From contig NZ_CP059732.1 of the NCBI RefSeq assembly GCF_014117325.1, positions 1,488,001 through 1,552,000 on the forward strand: 64,000 nt of DNA, in the 5' to 3' direction. Below the pieces are notes generated by a model. That model made no database searches. It was not told the DNA's origin and saw nothing but the letters and a program-made list of their open reading frames with translations. The translations under genes and the position numbers were made by a program. Positions 17,199-26,290 of the stretch are shown piece by piece. Every line of letters starts with the position of its first letter. The first letter of the stretch is position 1. The DNA is from Spirosoma foliorum (GTDB lineage: Bacteria > Bacteroidota > Bacteroidia > Cytophagales > Spirosomataceae).

Positions 17199-17935
17199 AC
17201 ATTTTTTGTGGCCCGAACCTTTTCAAAAATGGGGTCCATCCAATAGGAAGGTAGTTTTCGAACGGAGTTGCTGAGTAAGGCACTCCATTGGTGTGATACT
17301 TCGTCCATATCTTCTTTTTCAAGCCGATATTCCGTCATATGGAAACTGTTTTTTGGATAGATGACCACATCTAACGGATAATCCACATCGTTGGCACTGA
17401 CACGAGTAGCATCGAACGCCAAAAAGCCAATTTTGAGGGCATCCTGCAAACTGGATTCATACGATAAGTTGCGGAATAAGAGCGGCTTACCATAACCCGA
17501 GTTACCAATAATCTTGAATGGAGATCCCTGGTCAACTTCAACCCAGTTGCCTTCAGGGTAGAGCATATAGAGTTTGTGTTCGGCGTCGTCTTCTAGTTGA
17601 CCGCCCACAATTGCGTTCAGGTTAAAGTTAAGGCCATTGGCAATAATCGAGGCTTTATCTTCCTGTGCCACTCGCTTTACTTGCTCGCCAAACGCATTGA
17701 CCGCTTTATAGAGCTTGTTGAATGAGCGATCCTGATCGGTAAGCACCTCACTAAAATAAGTGATGGCTTTATCGCGAACGGAGCGCAGGCCCGAGGTCAT
17801 GATAAACAACGAGTGATTCTCAACTTCATGAACCGAAATTTTTCGATTCGATGATACTTCTGAGCCGGAAGTCAACCGTCTGTCGGCGATGGCCACTAAG
17901 CCTGATGCAACTTTTACGCCTAAACAATATGTCAT
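17195..17935 (-). CDS. Anbu-type proteasome-related peptidase
   Basis: A 246-residue Ntn-hydrolase related to proteasome beta subunits, of the Anbu type. It starts MTYCLGVKVASGLVAIADRR, with Thr2 as the candidate catalytic N-terminal threonine after Met removal. It continues with the family segments SGLRSVRDKAI, NLNAIVGGQLEDD, VDQGSPFKIIGNSGYGKP and SVRKLPSYWMDPIFEKV. Anbu usually sits with transglutaminase-like, ATP-grasp and alpha-E genes; none are present here. Physiological substrates are unknown. The last codons and stop lie inside a dispersed repeat, so the extreme C-terminus is repeat-derived. A candidate promoter lies upstream. Confidence 0.85.
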   Translation of the reverse strand: MTYCLGVKVASGLVAIADRRLTSGSEVSSNRKISVHEVENHSLFIMTSGLRSVRDKAITYFSEVLTDQDRSFNKLYKAVNAFGEQVKRVAQEDKASIIANGLNFNLNAIVGGQLEDDAEHKLYMLYPEGNWVEVDQGSPFKIIGNSGYGKPLLFRNLSYESSLQDALKIGFLAFDATRVSANDVDYPLDVVIYPKNSFHMTEYRLEKEDMDEVSHQWSALLSNSVRKLPSYWMDPIFEKVRATKNV

Positions 17936-17993
17936 TCGATACAGTGGGAAATCAGGACATCCAGGTCGGGATGCATCTGGGTACTAAGCAGAC

Positions 17994-18001
17994 AAATATA
18001 C
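17994..18001 (-). promoter_or_regulatory. Candidate -7 box for the Anbu gene
   Basis: Read on the minus strand this is TATATTTG, matching TAnnTTTG, about 60 bases before the ATG. No good -33 box is seen at the expected distance, so the call is tentative. Confidence 0.35.
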
Positions 18002-18297
18002 AGGTTACCCCCGTTTTTGTTCGATTTAAGGGGGGCTTTTCTTAAAAAAATACTGTGGGGTCCTGTCAAATTTTCATCCTGAAATAGCCAGCAATAGCAC
18101 TAGAATGGCCTTTTTAAGCAAAATCGATATAAGTACTCAGGTAATTTTGAGAAGCCATTTTTATGCCTTTGCTGGCATAGATCAGCATGAATGCACCCTA
18201 TAGATTGGATGAGTAAAGTCGACTGTGGAGTTAGGGAAAATGAAGTGTTATCCTAGACTAATTTGGAAACAATGCGCAGCTTTTTGGATACGAAAGG
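18002..18297. other. Intergenic stretch with nothing recognised
   Basis: The roughly 400 bases between the Anbu start and the acidic protein hold no convincing reading frame on either strand. A weak C5/G6 pairing occurs near 18008-18035 followed by a short T-run. No family repeat was recognised here. Confidence 0.5.
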
Positions 18298-18328
18298 TTT
18301 GTTTTTGGGAAAGGTTTATGTTACTTTG
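18298..18328 (+). promoter_or_regulatory. Candidate promoter of the acidic hypothetical protein
   Basis: TTTG at 18298-18301 and TTACTTTG at 18321-18328, spaced 19 bases, resemble the Bacteroidota -33/-7 pattern with one mismatch in the -7 box (TT for TA). Confidence 0.5.
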
Positions 18329-18345
18329 GCATGTAGAAGGTGATC

Positions 18346-18861
18346 ATGCCCTTTGCCCGTTTTGCGATGAATTTTGACGACGAAGACGACGACGATAGCT
18401 TCCTGGACTGGGATGGCTTTGATGAAGACTACGATCCTGAAGAAGCGCGTGCCGAAATGGAGGCAGAAAATCGCCGTATTAAGAATCTGCCCATCCTGCG
18501 GAAAGCGAATGAATTGATGGAACTGACACAGGCTATTGTCGAAACCATCAATAAAGAAGAAGACGTGCTGATGATGCACGAACAAATGCTGGCCAATGCC
18601 ATGATGCTGGCTCCCAAAATTGTTGGGGCCGAAGGGGGAGATTTATACACCCTGCGTATGGAAAATGCCGTGATTATTAAAATGCACGCCCGCGAACTGT
18701 TGGCCCAGACGTCCTACTGCAAAGCCGAAAAACTAGCGGCTACGGCCTATCTAAATGTGCTTCGTGAAGAGATCGAGCAGTTTAGAGTCTTATTTGTTGA
18801 GTGGGTAAATGGATTTGATAAAGATAACGATGCTCCAGACGATTGGGGCCTGTTTTATTAA
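18346..18861 (+). CDS. Conserved-looking acidic hypothetical protein
   Basis: A 171-residue cytoplasmic protein that I do not recognise. Residues 9-35 are strongly acidic (MNFDDEDDDD, then DWDGFDEDYDPEEA). The remainder is predicted all-helical (NELMELTQAIVETINKEED, AMMLAPKIVGAEGGDLYTLR, MHARELLAQTSYCKAEKLAA). The start at 18346 has AGAAGG five bases upstream; GTG 18340 and ATG 18367 are alternatives. A candidate promoter directly precedes it. It is monocistronic between the Anbu gene and the SprB-repeat protein. Codon use is similar to neighbours, so there is no sign of recent transfer. Confidence 0.7.
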   Translation: MPFARFAMNFDDEDDDDSFLDWDGFDEDYDPEEARAEMEAENRRIKNLPILRKANELMELTQAIVETINKEEDVLMMHEQMLANAMMLAPKIVGAEGGDLYTLRMENAVIIKMHARELLAQTSYCKAEKLAATAYLNVLREEIEQFRVLFVEWVNGFDKDNDAPDDWGLFY

Positions 18862-19026
18862 GTAAGCCTAATAGGCATCATTCTTCCCAACTATTGGGTT
18901 ACCCAGCCGACAGTTGTACTTATCCATAGGATAAATTGTACTTCACTTACCTATTATACTTTGCCAGCGGGATAGATTTCGTAGCTTATAAAACTATATT
19001 TGTTTGTCGGCTATAATCTCCTGGAT

Positions 19027-21330
19027 ATGCAAAAGTATATACAAATGAATTTCTGGTTTTTGGGGCACCTAGGCCTTGGTTTTCTCCTGCTAGGATTCAT
19101 GGGCTTTTCAAGTCCTGCCTGGGCAATTCAAGGTACTAGCCCTACCGCACCAACAGCTTTAACGCTTACTGTAAGTTCGGCAACTGTTTGCGCGGGTACA
19201 AGTACTAGCCTAACGGCTGCGGGGTGTCCTGCTGCTGGTGTTGTTCGCTGGAATACAGCACAAACGGGAAGCATGATTGCAGTTACCCCAAGCCAACCAA
19301 CAAGCTACACCGCTTTCTGTGACGTGACGACTAGCACAACCGCAACCAGTTCGACTGTGGTCACAACAACGGTAACGACGACAACCGCTACGGCTACTGT
19401 TCAGGTGTATTCTCCTATCGTACTAACCTTTAATACGCAATCACCATTATGCAATAATGGAAACGATGGCGTAATCTATATTAACAGTACTGGGGGAGAA
19501 GGGGCCTTACAATACCAAATTAATAACGAGCCATTTAAGGTCGTCAACATTTTTGGTAATTTGAAAGGAGGGACCTATCCTATTACGGTAAAAGATACGA
19601 AAGGGTGTATCGCACAAACCAGTGTCGAGTTAAAACAACCCCCGGCAATTATTGTCAGTACTACGATTTATAATACTAAGTGTGTAGGTGGGGGAGATGG
19701 TGCGTTAGTGGCCTCTGCTACCGGAGGAGTTGGTGATTTTCGTTATTTTATCCAGGACCTTACAGAGCCGCGAACAGTAGGTATATTTAATAATCTGGTC
19801 GCGAATACGACTTACACCCTGATCGTTTCTGACAAGAATAGCTGTGTGGTTTTTACCCCTGTAACGATAGGCCAGGCCACTCCGCTCATAATTAAACTGA
19901 CCCCTGCCCCAACTCGCTGTGTTGGTACGGCAGATGGTAGTATAACCGTTCAGGCGTCGGGTGGAGCTGGAGCTTACCAATACAAACTCGGTAATGGCTC
20001 ATTTCAGGCAGGAGTTCAGTTTACAGGATTAGCAGCAACTACGTACCAGATTACAGTTCAGGATGGGTTTGGTTGCTTAGGTACACAAAGCGCCACAGTT
20101 GTACAACCCTCCGCACTTTCGTTAACGGCTGTCCCGAAGCCTGTCGGTTGTGTCAATCCGAATAGTGGTTCCATTATCGTGACATCTGCGGGTGGTACAG
20201 GAGCCGTGACTTATCAGGTTTCTGCTGGTACAACTCCACAAAGTAGCAGCGTAATTGGTGGAATTCCAGTTGGTAATTACACAGTTGTTGGAACAGATGT
20301 CAATGGGTGTACGGGCCTTGCGTCAGTAGTTGTTAGTCAGGCAGCTCCACTCAAAGTTCAGGCTGCAACTCTTCCCGCAACCTGTTGTAATTGCCCCACG
20401 GGTTCCGTTACTTTAACAAGTACAGGAGGCATAGGAACAGGGCTGCAATACCAGATTATTGGACAGGCCTATCAGGCCGCAAGTCAGATTAGTAAACTGC
20501 CTCCCAATACCTATCGTCTGCGTGTGGTAGATAATGGAGGGTGTACTGACTCGACCGTAGCGGTTGTAACGAACATGAATGCACTGACGCTCTCGCAGGG
20601 CACTGTCAAAAATGTTTCCTGTTCGGGTGGGAAAGATGGCGAAGCGACGGTTCAAATTGCCGGGGGAGCCAAACCATTTACGGTTTACTGGCAAACTGCG
20701 CAAAAGGATACCCTCAAAACGTACACCGCTACGCAAACTGCACTACCCGAAGGAACGTATACAGTGAGTGTTCGAGATAGTAATCGCTGCACTACGAGTA
20801 CCGTATTCGTGTCTCTAACGGCGGTGAACCCTACTCCAGCAAAACCAACTGTTACACAGGTGGCTAATAGTACGTTAACGGTCAACCAAACAGCGGGTAT
20901 ACAATGGTATCTTAGTACAGGTAATGCGGCAGGTACAGCGGTGCCGAATGCAACAGGGCCTGCGTTGGTGCCCTTTGCCAGTGGATTGTATTATGTGATT
21001 GTGACAGTTAATGGGTGTCCTTCGGCGCCTTCGGATGCGATAAATTTTGTCCTCACCGCATTGAATGAACCAGTTGCACCTTTGTCGGTGCGTGTAGTAC
21101 CCAACCCAGTTATAGACCGGCTACGGTTGGAGATCGAGCAACCCGAGCGATCGGCGGTGCAAGTACATTTGCTGGACGTATCGGGCCGATTAATTAAGTC
21201 TTATCAGATACCAATCTTCACGGGCAAAAAACAAGTCGAATGGCCAGTAGAAGGTATTTCGACGGGAGCTTATTTACTAAAAGTAGCCGCCGACTCACGG
21301 CAATCGGTGCTAAGGGTGGCGGTGGAATAA
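19027..21330 (+). CDS. SprB-repeat surface protein with T9SS type A sorting domain
   Basis: A 767-residue secreted protein. A signal peptide is followed by a Thr/Ser-rich Ig-like segment with Cys. Six SprB-type repeats follow, each opening with Cys and an acidic Gly motif and then a Gly-Gly strand: CNNGNDGVIYINSTGGEG, CVGGGDGALVASATGGVG, CVGTADGSITVQASGGAG, CVNPNSGSIIVTSAGGTG, CPTGSVTLTSTGGIG and CSGGKDGEATVQIAGGAK. A further Ig-like module leads to the C-terminal sorting domain (PNPVIDRLRLEIEQ, LLDVSGRLIKSYQI, STGAYLLKV). Such tails direct export through the type IX system and surface attachment. SprB repeats occur in gliding adhesins, but this protein is far shorter. Start taken at 19027; 19000 and 19045 are alternatives. 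Confidence 0.88.
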   Translation: MQKYIQMNFWFLGHLGLGFLLLGFMGFSSPAWAIQGTSPTAPTALTLTVSSATVCAGTSTSLTAAGCPAAGVVRWNTAQTGSMIAVTPSQPTSYTAFCDVTTSTTATSSTVVTTTVTTTTATATVQVYSPIVLTFNTQSPLCNNGNDGVIYINSTGGEGALQYQINNEPFKVVNIFGNLKGGTYPITVKDTKGCIAQTSVELKQPPAIIVSTTIYNTKCVGGGDGALVASATGGVGDFRYFIQDLTEPRTVGIFNNLVANTTYTLIVSDKNSCVVFTPVTIGQATPLIIKLTPAPTRCVGTADGSITVQASGGAGAYQYKLGNGSFQAGVQFTGLAATTYQITVQDGFGCLGTQSATVVQPSALSLTAVPKPVGCVNPNSGSIIVTSAGGTGAVTYQVSAGTTPQSSSVIGGIPVGNYTVVGTDVNGCTGLASVVVSQAAPLKVQAATLPATCCNCPTGSVTLTSTGGIGTGLQYQIIGQAYQAASQISKLPPNTYRLRVVDNGGCTDSTVAVVTNMNALTLSQGTVKNVSCSGGKDGEATVQIAGGAKPFTVYWQTAQKDTLKTYTATQTALPEGTYTVSVRDSNRCTTSTVFVSLTAVNPTPAKPTVTQVANSTLTVNQTAGIQWYLSTGNAAGTAVPNATGPALVPFASGLYYVIVTVNGCPSAPSDAINFVLTALNEPVAPLSVRVVPNPVIDRLRLEIEQPERSAVQVHLLDVSGRLIKSYQIPIFTGKKQVEWPVEGISTGAYLLKVAADSRQSVLRVAVE

Positions 21331-21334
21331 GAAG

Positions 21335-21402
21335 TAATATGTATGATATAGGATGTATGATGTATCAACGCTAACATCATACATCCTATATCATACATAT
21401 TA
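21335..21402. repeat. Dispersed inverted repeat, ATGTATGATGTAGG family, copy 2
   Basis: Arms of 29 bases, starting TAATATGTATGATATAGG at 21335 and mirrored to 21402, pair perfectly around a ten-base loop (21364-21373). The right arm ends exactly with the stop codon of the S9 peptidase on the minus strand. Confidence 0.9.
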
Positions 21403-23901
21403 CAGCCTTTCTTCAAACAGTTTCAAAATCCGTTTGTATTCGTCGGTCCAACTGGATGGCTCAACAAAACCGTGGTCTTCCATTGGGTAGGCCGCTACTT
21501 CCCAATTGTCTTTCTTGAGTTCAATCAGCCGTTGCAAGAGCCGAACAGTGTCCTGATAATGAACATTCACGTCGACCATACCGTGGCAGATGAGCAAATA
21601 ATTTTTGAGGCCTTCGGCAAAGTATATTGGCGATGAACGACGGTAGGCGAGTGAATCTGATTGAGGTTCGTTCAGAATATTGGCCGTGTACGGGTGATTA
21701 TAGGCTGCCCAATCGGTTACGGGCCGTAGAGCCGCCCCAGCCTTGAACACATCAGGGGTTGTAAAAAGAGCCATCAGCGTAATGAATCCACCGTAAGACC
21801 CGCCGTAAATACCGATCCGCTTTTCGTCCACACCCTGCGTTTGCACCAGCCACTTTGCGGCATCAACATGGTCCTCTAAATCTTTACCACCCATGTGCCG
21901 ATAAATACCCGTGCGCCAGTCGCGACCGTAGCCCGCGCTAGCCCGATAGTCGATGTCGAGTACGGTGTAGCCTTTGTCTACCAGGAGGTTATTGAACATG
22001 TATTCGCGGAAATACGAACTCCACCATTTATGGGCGTTCTGCAAGTAACCCGCGCCATGAACGAAAACAACCGCTTTTCCCGTGGCCGGGGTCGCGTCCG
22101 ACTTGGTTGGCTTATACATACGCGCGTAAATCGTTTGTCCATCGCGGGCGGGAATCGTAACCATCGTCGGTTCGCGCCAGGGGTAACTTTTGAAGTTATC
22201 AGTCTGTGATTCCGTGAGCTTAAGGGGAGCGGTGCCGACGATCTGTGAGGATACAGATCGAGAAGATGAACTAGCCTTATTGGCAACTGTCGACTGTGGG
22301 CTAACGTCAGCTACATACATCTCCCAAGGCTGATTACTGGACGAATAGCGGATAGCCATTCGGGTTTCGTCGGGAGAGAGGGTTACGTCGTTGGCACCTG
22401 TCATATTGGTTAGCCGAACACGTTCACCGCCTGTAACGGCCATCCGATAAAAATGCTGTTCGCCAGGGTGGACTTCATTCGTTTGCAGAAAGAAGGACTT
22501 TTTATCCTTCGATAGCTGCACCTGTTGCACTTCGAACTTACCCGAAGTCAATTGCTTTTTCTCGCCAGTTAAGACATTCACCGTGTAAATATGCGAATAC
22601 CCATCGGCTTCTGACTGAAACCAGAGTGTTTGATTGTCGGCCAGAAAATTCATATTGCCCGACGATGACCCCATACCCTGCCAGTTGATGCCAGGTCCTG
22701 CAATCCATGCATCGTCATGCTGACGGTCGAGAAGCGATAGCTTCAGTGTTTCCGGGTCGAGCCGCATAATCCAGCGGTCTTTGTTATCGAGCGACCGAAC
22801 TACTACCACACACAACTTGCCATCGTCTGACCAGACAGGGCCATTGATGACAACAGGACGCGTTTTTTTTGCCGTATCGGGTTTTGCACTGGTCATCGAT
22901 TTCAGATAAGCCGGTTGATCAGTAATACCCGGAATGGTTTTGGTACTAACAACCCGAACGGTATCCTTAAGCTTGTCGTACACAAAAAACTCCTGTGTAG
23001 CTGTCGGCGAGCCCACTTTGGTACGGGCCGCCAGTTCTTCGGTATAACCAGATTCCGTTACATAGTTGGGCACTTGCGCCGTCTTGGCATTGGTAGCGCT
23101 TTTGCTCAACCGATAGGTCACATAACGGCCATCGGGGCTAAGCTGCGGAGCAAGTAATTGTTTGTCGTCCAGGTAAATTTCTTTCGGGCGTTTGGGCTTG
23201 TCGGCTTTGGTGATGCGTTCGCTTTCGTCTTTTTTTTCTTTACGCTCTTTCAGCACCGACGACAAGCGTAATTGATCCTGTTTCAGAAATTTTTCGGCAT
23301 CCGTTAACTTAGGATCGGGCTTTTTAGCGCCTGACTTAAAATCGGTGAGTTGAGCGAGTTCACCAGATTGAAGGTCAATGCTAAATAAATTGGCACCTGC
23401 CCCCGTCCGCCGAAAGACGACCTGCTTTTCATCACCTGAAAAAACAGGATCAGCCTCAACGTCCACCGTGTTCGTGAGTTGACGGACTTTGCCCGATTTT
23501 ACATCCAGCAGAAATAAATCACCCTGCCGATCGAAAAGCCGTTGGGTATAGGCCCGGTTGTAAGCGGCAACGGGGGGCGTAGCCAGTGCCCGACGCTCAA
23601 CCGGACTTACTTTTACCGGCTGAGAAGCGGTGAGCGATTTCCCTTTTGCCAGACGGGTAAAGGTTACTTTATAGAGCGAATCGCCCAGTGCCCGCTCTGG
23701 ATTCCAGCTAAAATAAAGCGTTTGCGAATCGTCGGACCAGAATGGGTTAGAGGGCGATGTGCCAACCCATACTTTAGGGTCCTGCATAATGGTCTCGACA
23801 GTGAGTTGTGGGCGAGCCACGGAGCCAGCAGGTTTGGGTGCAGGCTGGGCGAGAACCGATGCTGTAATCAGAGCAAGCGGCCAACAGGAAATGTAGTTCA
23901 T
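21400..23901 (-). CDS. S9 family prolyl oligopeptidase / dipeptidyl-peptidase-like protein
   Basis: An 833-residue exported serine peptidase. A signal peptide (MNYISCWPLALITASVLAQ) is followed by a beta-propeller of WD40-like TolB blades to about residue 570 (e.g. ADPVFSGDEKQVVFRRTG, APQLSPDGRYVTYRLS). The C-terminal alpha/beta-hydrolase domain follows. Counting from the in-frame ATG at 23919, the triad is Ser708 (YGGSYGGF), Asp783 (GMVDVNVHYQD) and His816 (MEDHGF). The start at 23901 gives the better signal peptide. It probably degrades peptides in the periplasm. A Lys/Glu-rich insert (KERKEKKDESERITKADK) in the propeller region is notable. Monocistronic. Confidence 0.9.
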   Translation of the reverse strand: MNYISCWPLALITASVLAQPAPKPAGSVARPQLTVETIMQDPKVWVGTSPSNPFWSDDSQTLYFSWNPERALGDSLYKVTFTRLAKGKSLTASQPVKVSPVERRALATPPVAAYNRAYTQRLFDRQGDLFLLDVKSGKVRQLTNTVDVEADPVFSGDEKQVVFRRTGAGANLFSIDLQSGELAQLTDFKSGAKKPDPKLTDAEKFLKQDQLRLSSVLKERKEKKDESERITKADKPKRPKEIYLDDKQLLAPQLSPDGRYVTYRLSKSATNAKTAQVPNYVTESGYTEELAARTKVGSPTATQEFFVYDKLKDTVRVVSTKTIPGITDQPAYLKSMTSAKPDTAKKTRPVVINGPVWSDDGKLCVVVVRSLDNKDRWIMRLDPETLKLSLLDRQHDDAWIAGPGINWQGMGSSSGNMNFLADNQTLWFQSEADGYSHIYTVNVLTGEKKQLTSGKFEVQQVQLSKDKKSFFLQTNEVHPGEQHFYRMAVTGGERVRLTNMTGANDVTLSPDETRMAIRYSSSNQPWEMYVADVSPQSTVANKASSSSRSVSSQIVGTAPLKLTESQTDNFKSYPWREPTMVTIPARDGQTIYARMYKPTKSDATPATGKAVVFVHGAGYLQNAHKWWSSYFREYMFNNLLVDKGYTVLDIDYRASAGYGRDWRTGIYRHMGGKDLEDHVDAAKWLVQTQGVDEKRIGIYGGSYGGFITLMALFTTPDVFKAGAALRPVTDWAAYNHPYTANILNEPQSDSLAYRRSSPIYFAEGLKNYLLICHGMVDVNVHYQDTVRLLQRLIELKKDNWEVAAYPMEDHGFVEPSSWTDEYKRILKLFEERL

Positions 23902-24019
23902 AGAGGAATGAAGTGACAATAGGAAGCGCTTTTCTTAAGACTGATTATGGCTTTTAGCTAACAGCCTGATCATAAGTTAAAAACAATGTTTTTTCTTTAA
24001 ATCATTTTAAAATCAGTGC

Positions 24020-24044
24020 GATCATAAAAACCAGCGTTCTATTT
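24020..24044. repeat. Half copy of the GATCATAAAAATCAGCGTTC element
   Basis: The sequence GATCATAAAAACCAGCGTTC and following bases match the right arm of the elements at 38881-38963 and 42441-42506. No clear left arm is present, so it reads as a decayed copy upstream of the YciI gene. Confidence 0.6.
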
Positions 24045-24135
24045 ACGTGTTTGAAAGAGGTAAAAATCTGAAATTAGGAAGAAAAGGCTGAAACGCTTAC
24101 TTTTCGGAATAGAAAAAATCCTCTACCCCAGATTC

Positions 24136-24423
24136 ATGCAATACGTTGTTCATGCGTATGATCATACCGGTCCCGATGCTCTCGACCGGCGAATGGCAGC
24201 CCGGCCTGCTCACCTTGCCTATGTTAGTCAGTTAAAAGAAAAGGGCCAATTTCTGTTAGGCGGAGCCTTGCTAGACCCCGACGGGAAAATGATTGGTTCG
24301 ATGCTCATGCTGGATATGGAAACTGAAGACGAACTAAGTACATATCTGGAAACCGATCCGTATATTGTACAGGGCGTTTGGGACAAAATTGACGTTAAAC
24401 CGTTTCGCCAGGCCAATGTTTGA
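24136..24423 (+). CDS. YciI family protein
   Basis: A 95-residue protein of the YciI-like dimeric ferredoxin-fold family. Visible features are the opening strand QYVVHAYDHTG, the helix with the conserved Arg-Pro-x-His (RPAHLAYVSQL, His26), the GGALLDPDGKMIGSMLML hairpin and the closing VWDKIDVKPFRQ. The His and a nearby Asp are thought to form an active site in this family, but substrates are unknown. It heads a four-gene same-strand run (lipoprotein, HAD phosphatase, PhzF), with 28 bases to the next gene. Confidence 0.9.
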   Translation: MQYVVHAYDHTGPDALDRRMAARPAHLAYVSQLKEKGQFLLGGALLDPDGKMIGSMLMLDMETEDELSTYLETDPYIVQGVWDKIDVKPFRQANV

Positions 24424-24451
24424 CCTTAACGTGGTAGTAAGCCAGCTTAAG

Positions 24452-24664
24452 ATGAGTACGCATCTAGCCCATTTCAGGAGGTTTATTGGGGCTTGTTTAC
24501 TGATTTCTCTGGGTTTGCTCTCGGCCTGTGGACCTAGTACAAAGACAAAAACGGCCACTGTTCCCATTGATACGACTGTTTTCGACGATGATACGCTTGA
24601 GGTTGGTAATGCAGCCAAACTAAAAAAGACCGAGCGTGCCGTTGAAACGGAACACGCTCGTTGA
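24452..24664 (+). CDS. Small lipoprotein, hypothetical
   Basis: A 70-residue lipoprotein from the ATG at 24452. The frame opens earlier at 24365, overlapping the YciI gene, but only the 24452 start gives a proper signal (FRRFIGACLLISLGLLSAC, with the lipobox Cys as last residue). The mature part is about 40 residues of charged low-complexity sequence with an acidic patch (DTTVFDDDTLE). The last codons form a hairpin (CGAGCGTG...CACGCTCG, 24631-24660), so coding and possible attenuation overlap. Not recognised beyond this; probably coupled to the neighbouring genes. Confidence 0.55.
   Translation: MSTHLAHFRRFIGACLLISLGLLSACGPSTKTKTATVPIDTTVFDDDTLEVGNAAKLKKTERAVETEHAR
24631..24660. terminator. 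Hairpin at the end of the small lipoprotein gene
   Basis: CGAGCGTG (24631-24638) pairs with CACGCTCG (24653-24660), with an inner CCGTT/ACGG pairing. An A-run lies upstream and no T-run lies downstream on the plus strand. It may therefore act as an attenuator or mRNA stabiliser between the lipoprotein and HAD genes, not as a strong terminator. Confidence 0.4.
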
Positions 24665-24691
24665 CTCAATTCAAAATCAATAGAATACACC

Positions 24692-25381
24692 TTGATACAC
24701 GCAGCAATATTTGATATGGATGGTCTTCTCGTGGACTCAGAACCCCATTGGCGGGCTATGGAACGAGAAGTATTTGATACGGTTGGCTTACATTTAACAG
24801 ACGAAGAATGTAAACAGACCACGGGTTTGCCAATTTTAGAAGTTGTACGGTATTGGTTTGCCCGCGCTCCCTGGACGGATCAGGCAGCACAAGGTCGTAC
24901 GCTGGAAGATCTTGCCGATGCCATTACACATGGTGTTCACGAGCGCATTGCTCACCTGGCCGAACCGATGCCCGGCGCCCTCGATACCATTGCTTTTTTT
25001 GTTTCGAGAGGAATTCCTACGGCTATTGCGTCGGCTTCGCCGATGAGTTTGATTGAAGTCGTTATTGATCGGATCGGTATTCGTGATTCATTAACACTTT
25101 GGCATTCAGCTACTTTAGAGGCTCGAAATAAACCCGCTCCGGATGTTTACTGGGGCACGGCTCGTAAACTAGGCGTTTTGCCCGCTAATTGCGTGGCGTT
25201 TGAAGATTCGGGAAGCGGTCTACGATCGGCCTATGATGCGGGCATGCAAACGGTGGCCGTACCGGGTGCTTTTGAGTACAACGATCCAAAATTTGCTATT
25301 GCTGATGTTATTTTGCCTTCGCTGACTGAATTTACATCGGATACATTCGATACATTGCAGACAACAGAACACTATTCCTAA
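24692..25381 (+). CDS. HAD-superfamily sugar phosphatase (HxpB/YniC-like)
   Basis: A 229-residue HAD hydrolase with a beta-phosphoglucomutase/YniC-like fold. Motif I is FDMDGLLVDSEP (Asp8 nucleophile, Asp10 acid/base), motif II AIASASP, motif III the Lys in EARNKPAPDVY, and motif IV FEDSGSGLRSA. The cap domain lies at about 17-85. The nearest functional class is hexitol or 2-deoxyglucose-6-phosphate phosphatase; the exact substrate cannot be read from sequence. The start must be TTG at 24692: a stop lies in frame 30 bases upstream and the next ATG falls inside motif I. It is the third gene of the YciI-PhzF run. Confidence 0.87.
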   Translation: MIHAAIFDMDGLLVDSEPHWRAMEREVFDTVGLHLTDEECKQTTGLPILEVVRYWFARAPWTDQAAQGRTLEDLADAITHGVHERIAHLAEPMPGALDTIAFFVSRGIPTAIASASPMSLIEVVIDRIGIRDSLTLWHSATLEARNKPAPDVYWGTARKLGVLPANCVAFEDSGSGLRSAYDAGMQTVAVPGAFEYNDPKFAIADVILPSLTEFTSDTFDTLQTTEHYS

Positions 25382-25412
25382 TAACTTAAGCGCTCTGCGC
25401 ACCCTAAACCTC

Positions 25413-26243
25413 ATGCGTATTTATCAACTCGATGCGTTTACGGATCGATTATTTGCGGGCAATCCGGCGGCAGTAATTCCATTAACGGAATGGCTGTCAG
25501 ACGAACAAATGCAACAGATCGCGTCCGAAAATAACTTGGCCGAAACGGCATTTTACACAAAAACAGAAGGCGAAAATACCTATCATATTCGTTGGTTTAC
25601 GCCCACGATTGAGGTGGATTTGTGCGGTCACGCGACCTTAGCCACTGGTTACGTGGTATTTTTTCTGGAATCGAAGCAAGACGAGGGCGCAATACCTGAC
25701 GAGATTTTCTTTAACTCTCGTAGTGGTTTATTAAAAGTTTGCCGGGGCGAAAATGGCTGGCTAACCCTCGATTTTCCGGCCGATACCGTAAACAAATCCA
25801 ATCTACAGCCACCGGCTTTGTTGGCAAGTGTCGGCGAAAAACCTTACGCCATTTTTAAAGGGAAAACGGATTACATGCTTGTCTATGAGACACAGGCGCA
25901 AATCGAAGCATTAGCTCCGGATTTTCGGGAAATGAATACGGTACCGGCTCGGGGCGTTATCGTAACAGCACCAGGTAATGCAGGCGACGGTTCGGTTGAT
26001 TTTGTATCCCGTTTCTTTGGACCCCAGGCCGGTATTGATGAAGATCCAGTAACAGGGTCGGCCCATACAACATTAGTGCCTTATTGGGCTGAGAAACTCG
26101 GTAAAACAGAACTCACCGCTCGCCAACTGTCGAAACGGGGAGGCTTCCTGAAGTGCAAACTGAACGACGATGGCGTAAATCCGGCCCGTGTCGATATTTC
26201 GGGACAGGTACAGCTTTATCTGACTGGTGACGTTAAGTTGTAG
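25413..26243 (+). CDS. PhzF family isomerase
   Basis: A 276-residue PhzF-family protein with the two-domain diaminopimelate-epimerase-like fold. Landmarks are YQLDAFTDRLFAGNPAAV at the N-terminus, the catalytic Glu44 in NLAETAFY, the DLCGHATLATGYV motif (about 71-83) and the C-terminal EDPVTGSAHTTLVPYWAEKL motif. Family members isomerise small acids such as the phenazine precursor, but no phenazine genes are present, so the substrate is open. It ends the four-gene run and is followed by a dispersed repeat and a strong palindromic terminator. Confidence 0.92.
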   Translation: MRIYQLDAFTDRLFAGNPAAVIPLTEWLSDEQMQQIASENNLAETAFYTKTEGENTYHIRWFTPTIEVDLCGHATLATGYVVFFLESKQDEGAIPDEIFFNSRSGLLKVCRGENGWLTLDFPADTVNKSNLQPPALLASVGEKPYAIFKGKTDYMLVYETQAQIEALAPDFREMNTVPARGVIVTAPGNAGDGSVDFVSRFFGPQAGIDEDPVTGSAHTTLVPYWAEKLGKTELTARQLSKRGGFLKCKLNDDGVNPARVDISGQVQLYLTGDVKL

Positions 26244-26290
26244 GCAAGCCTGTTTAAACTTTTGTTTTTGATTAGAATTTTGGGTGATTT

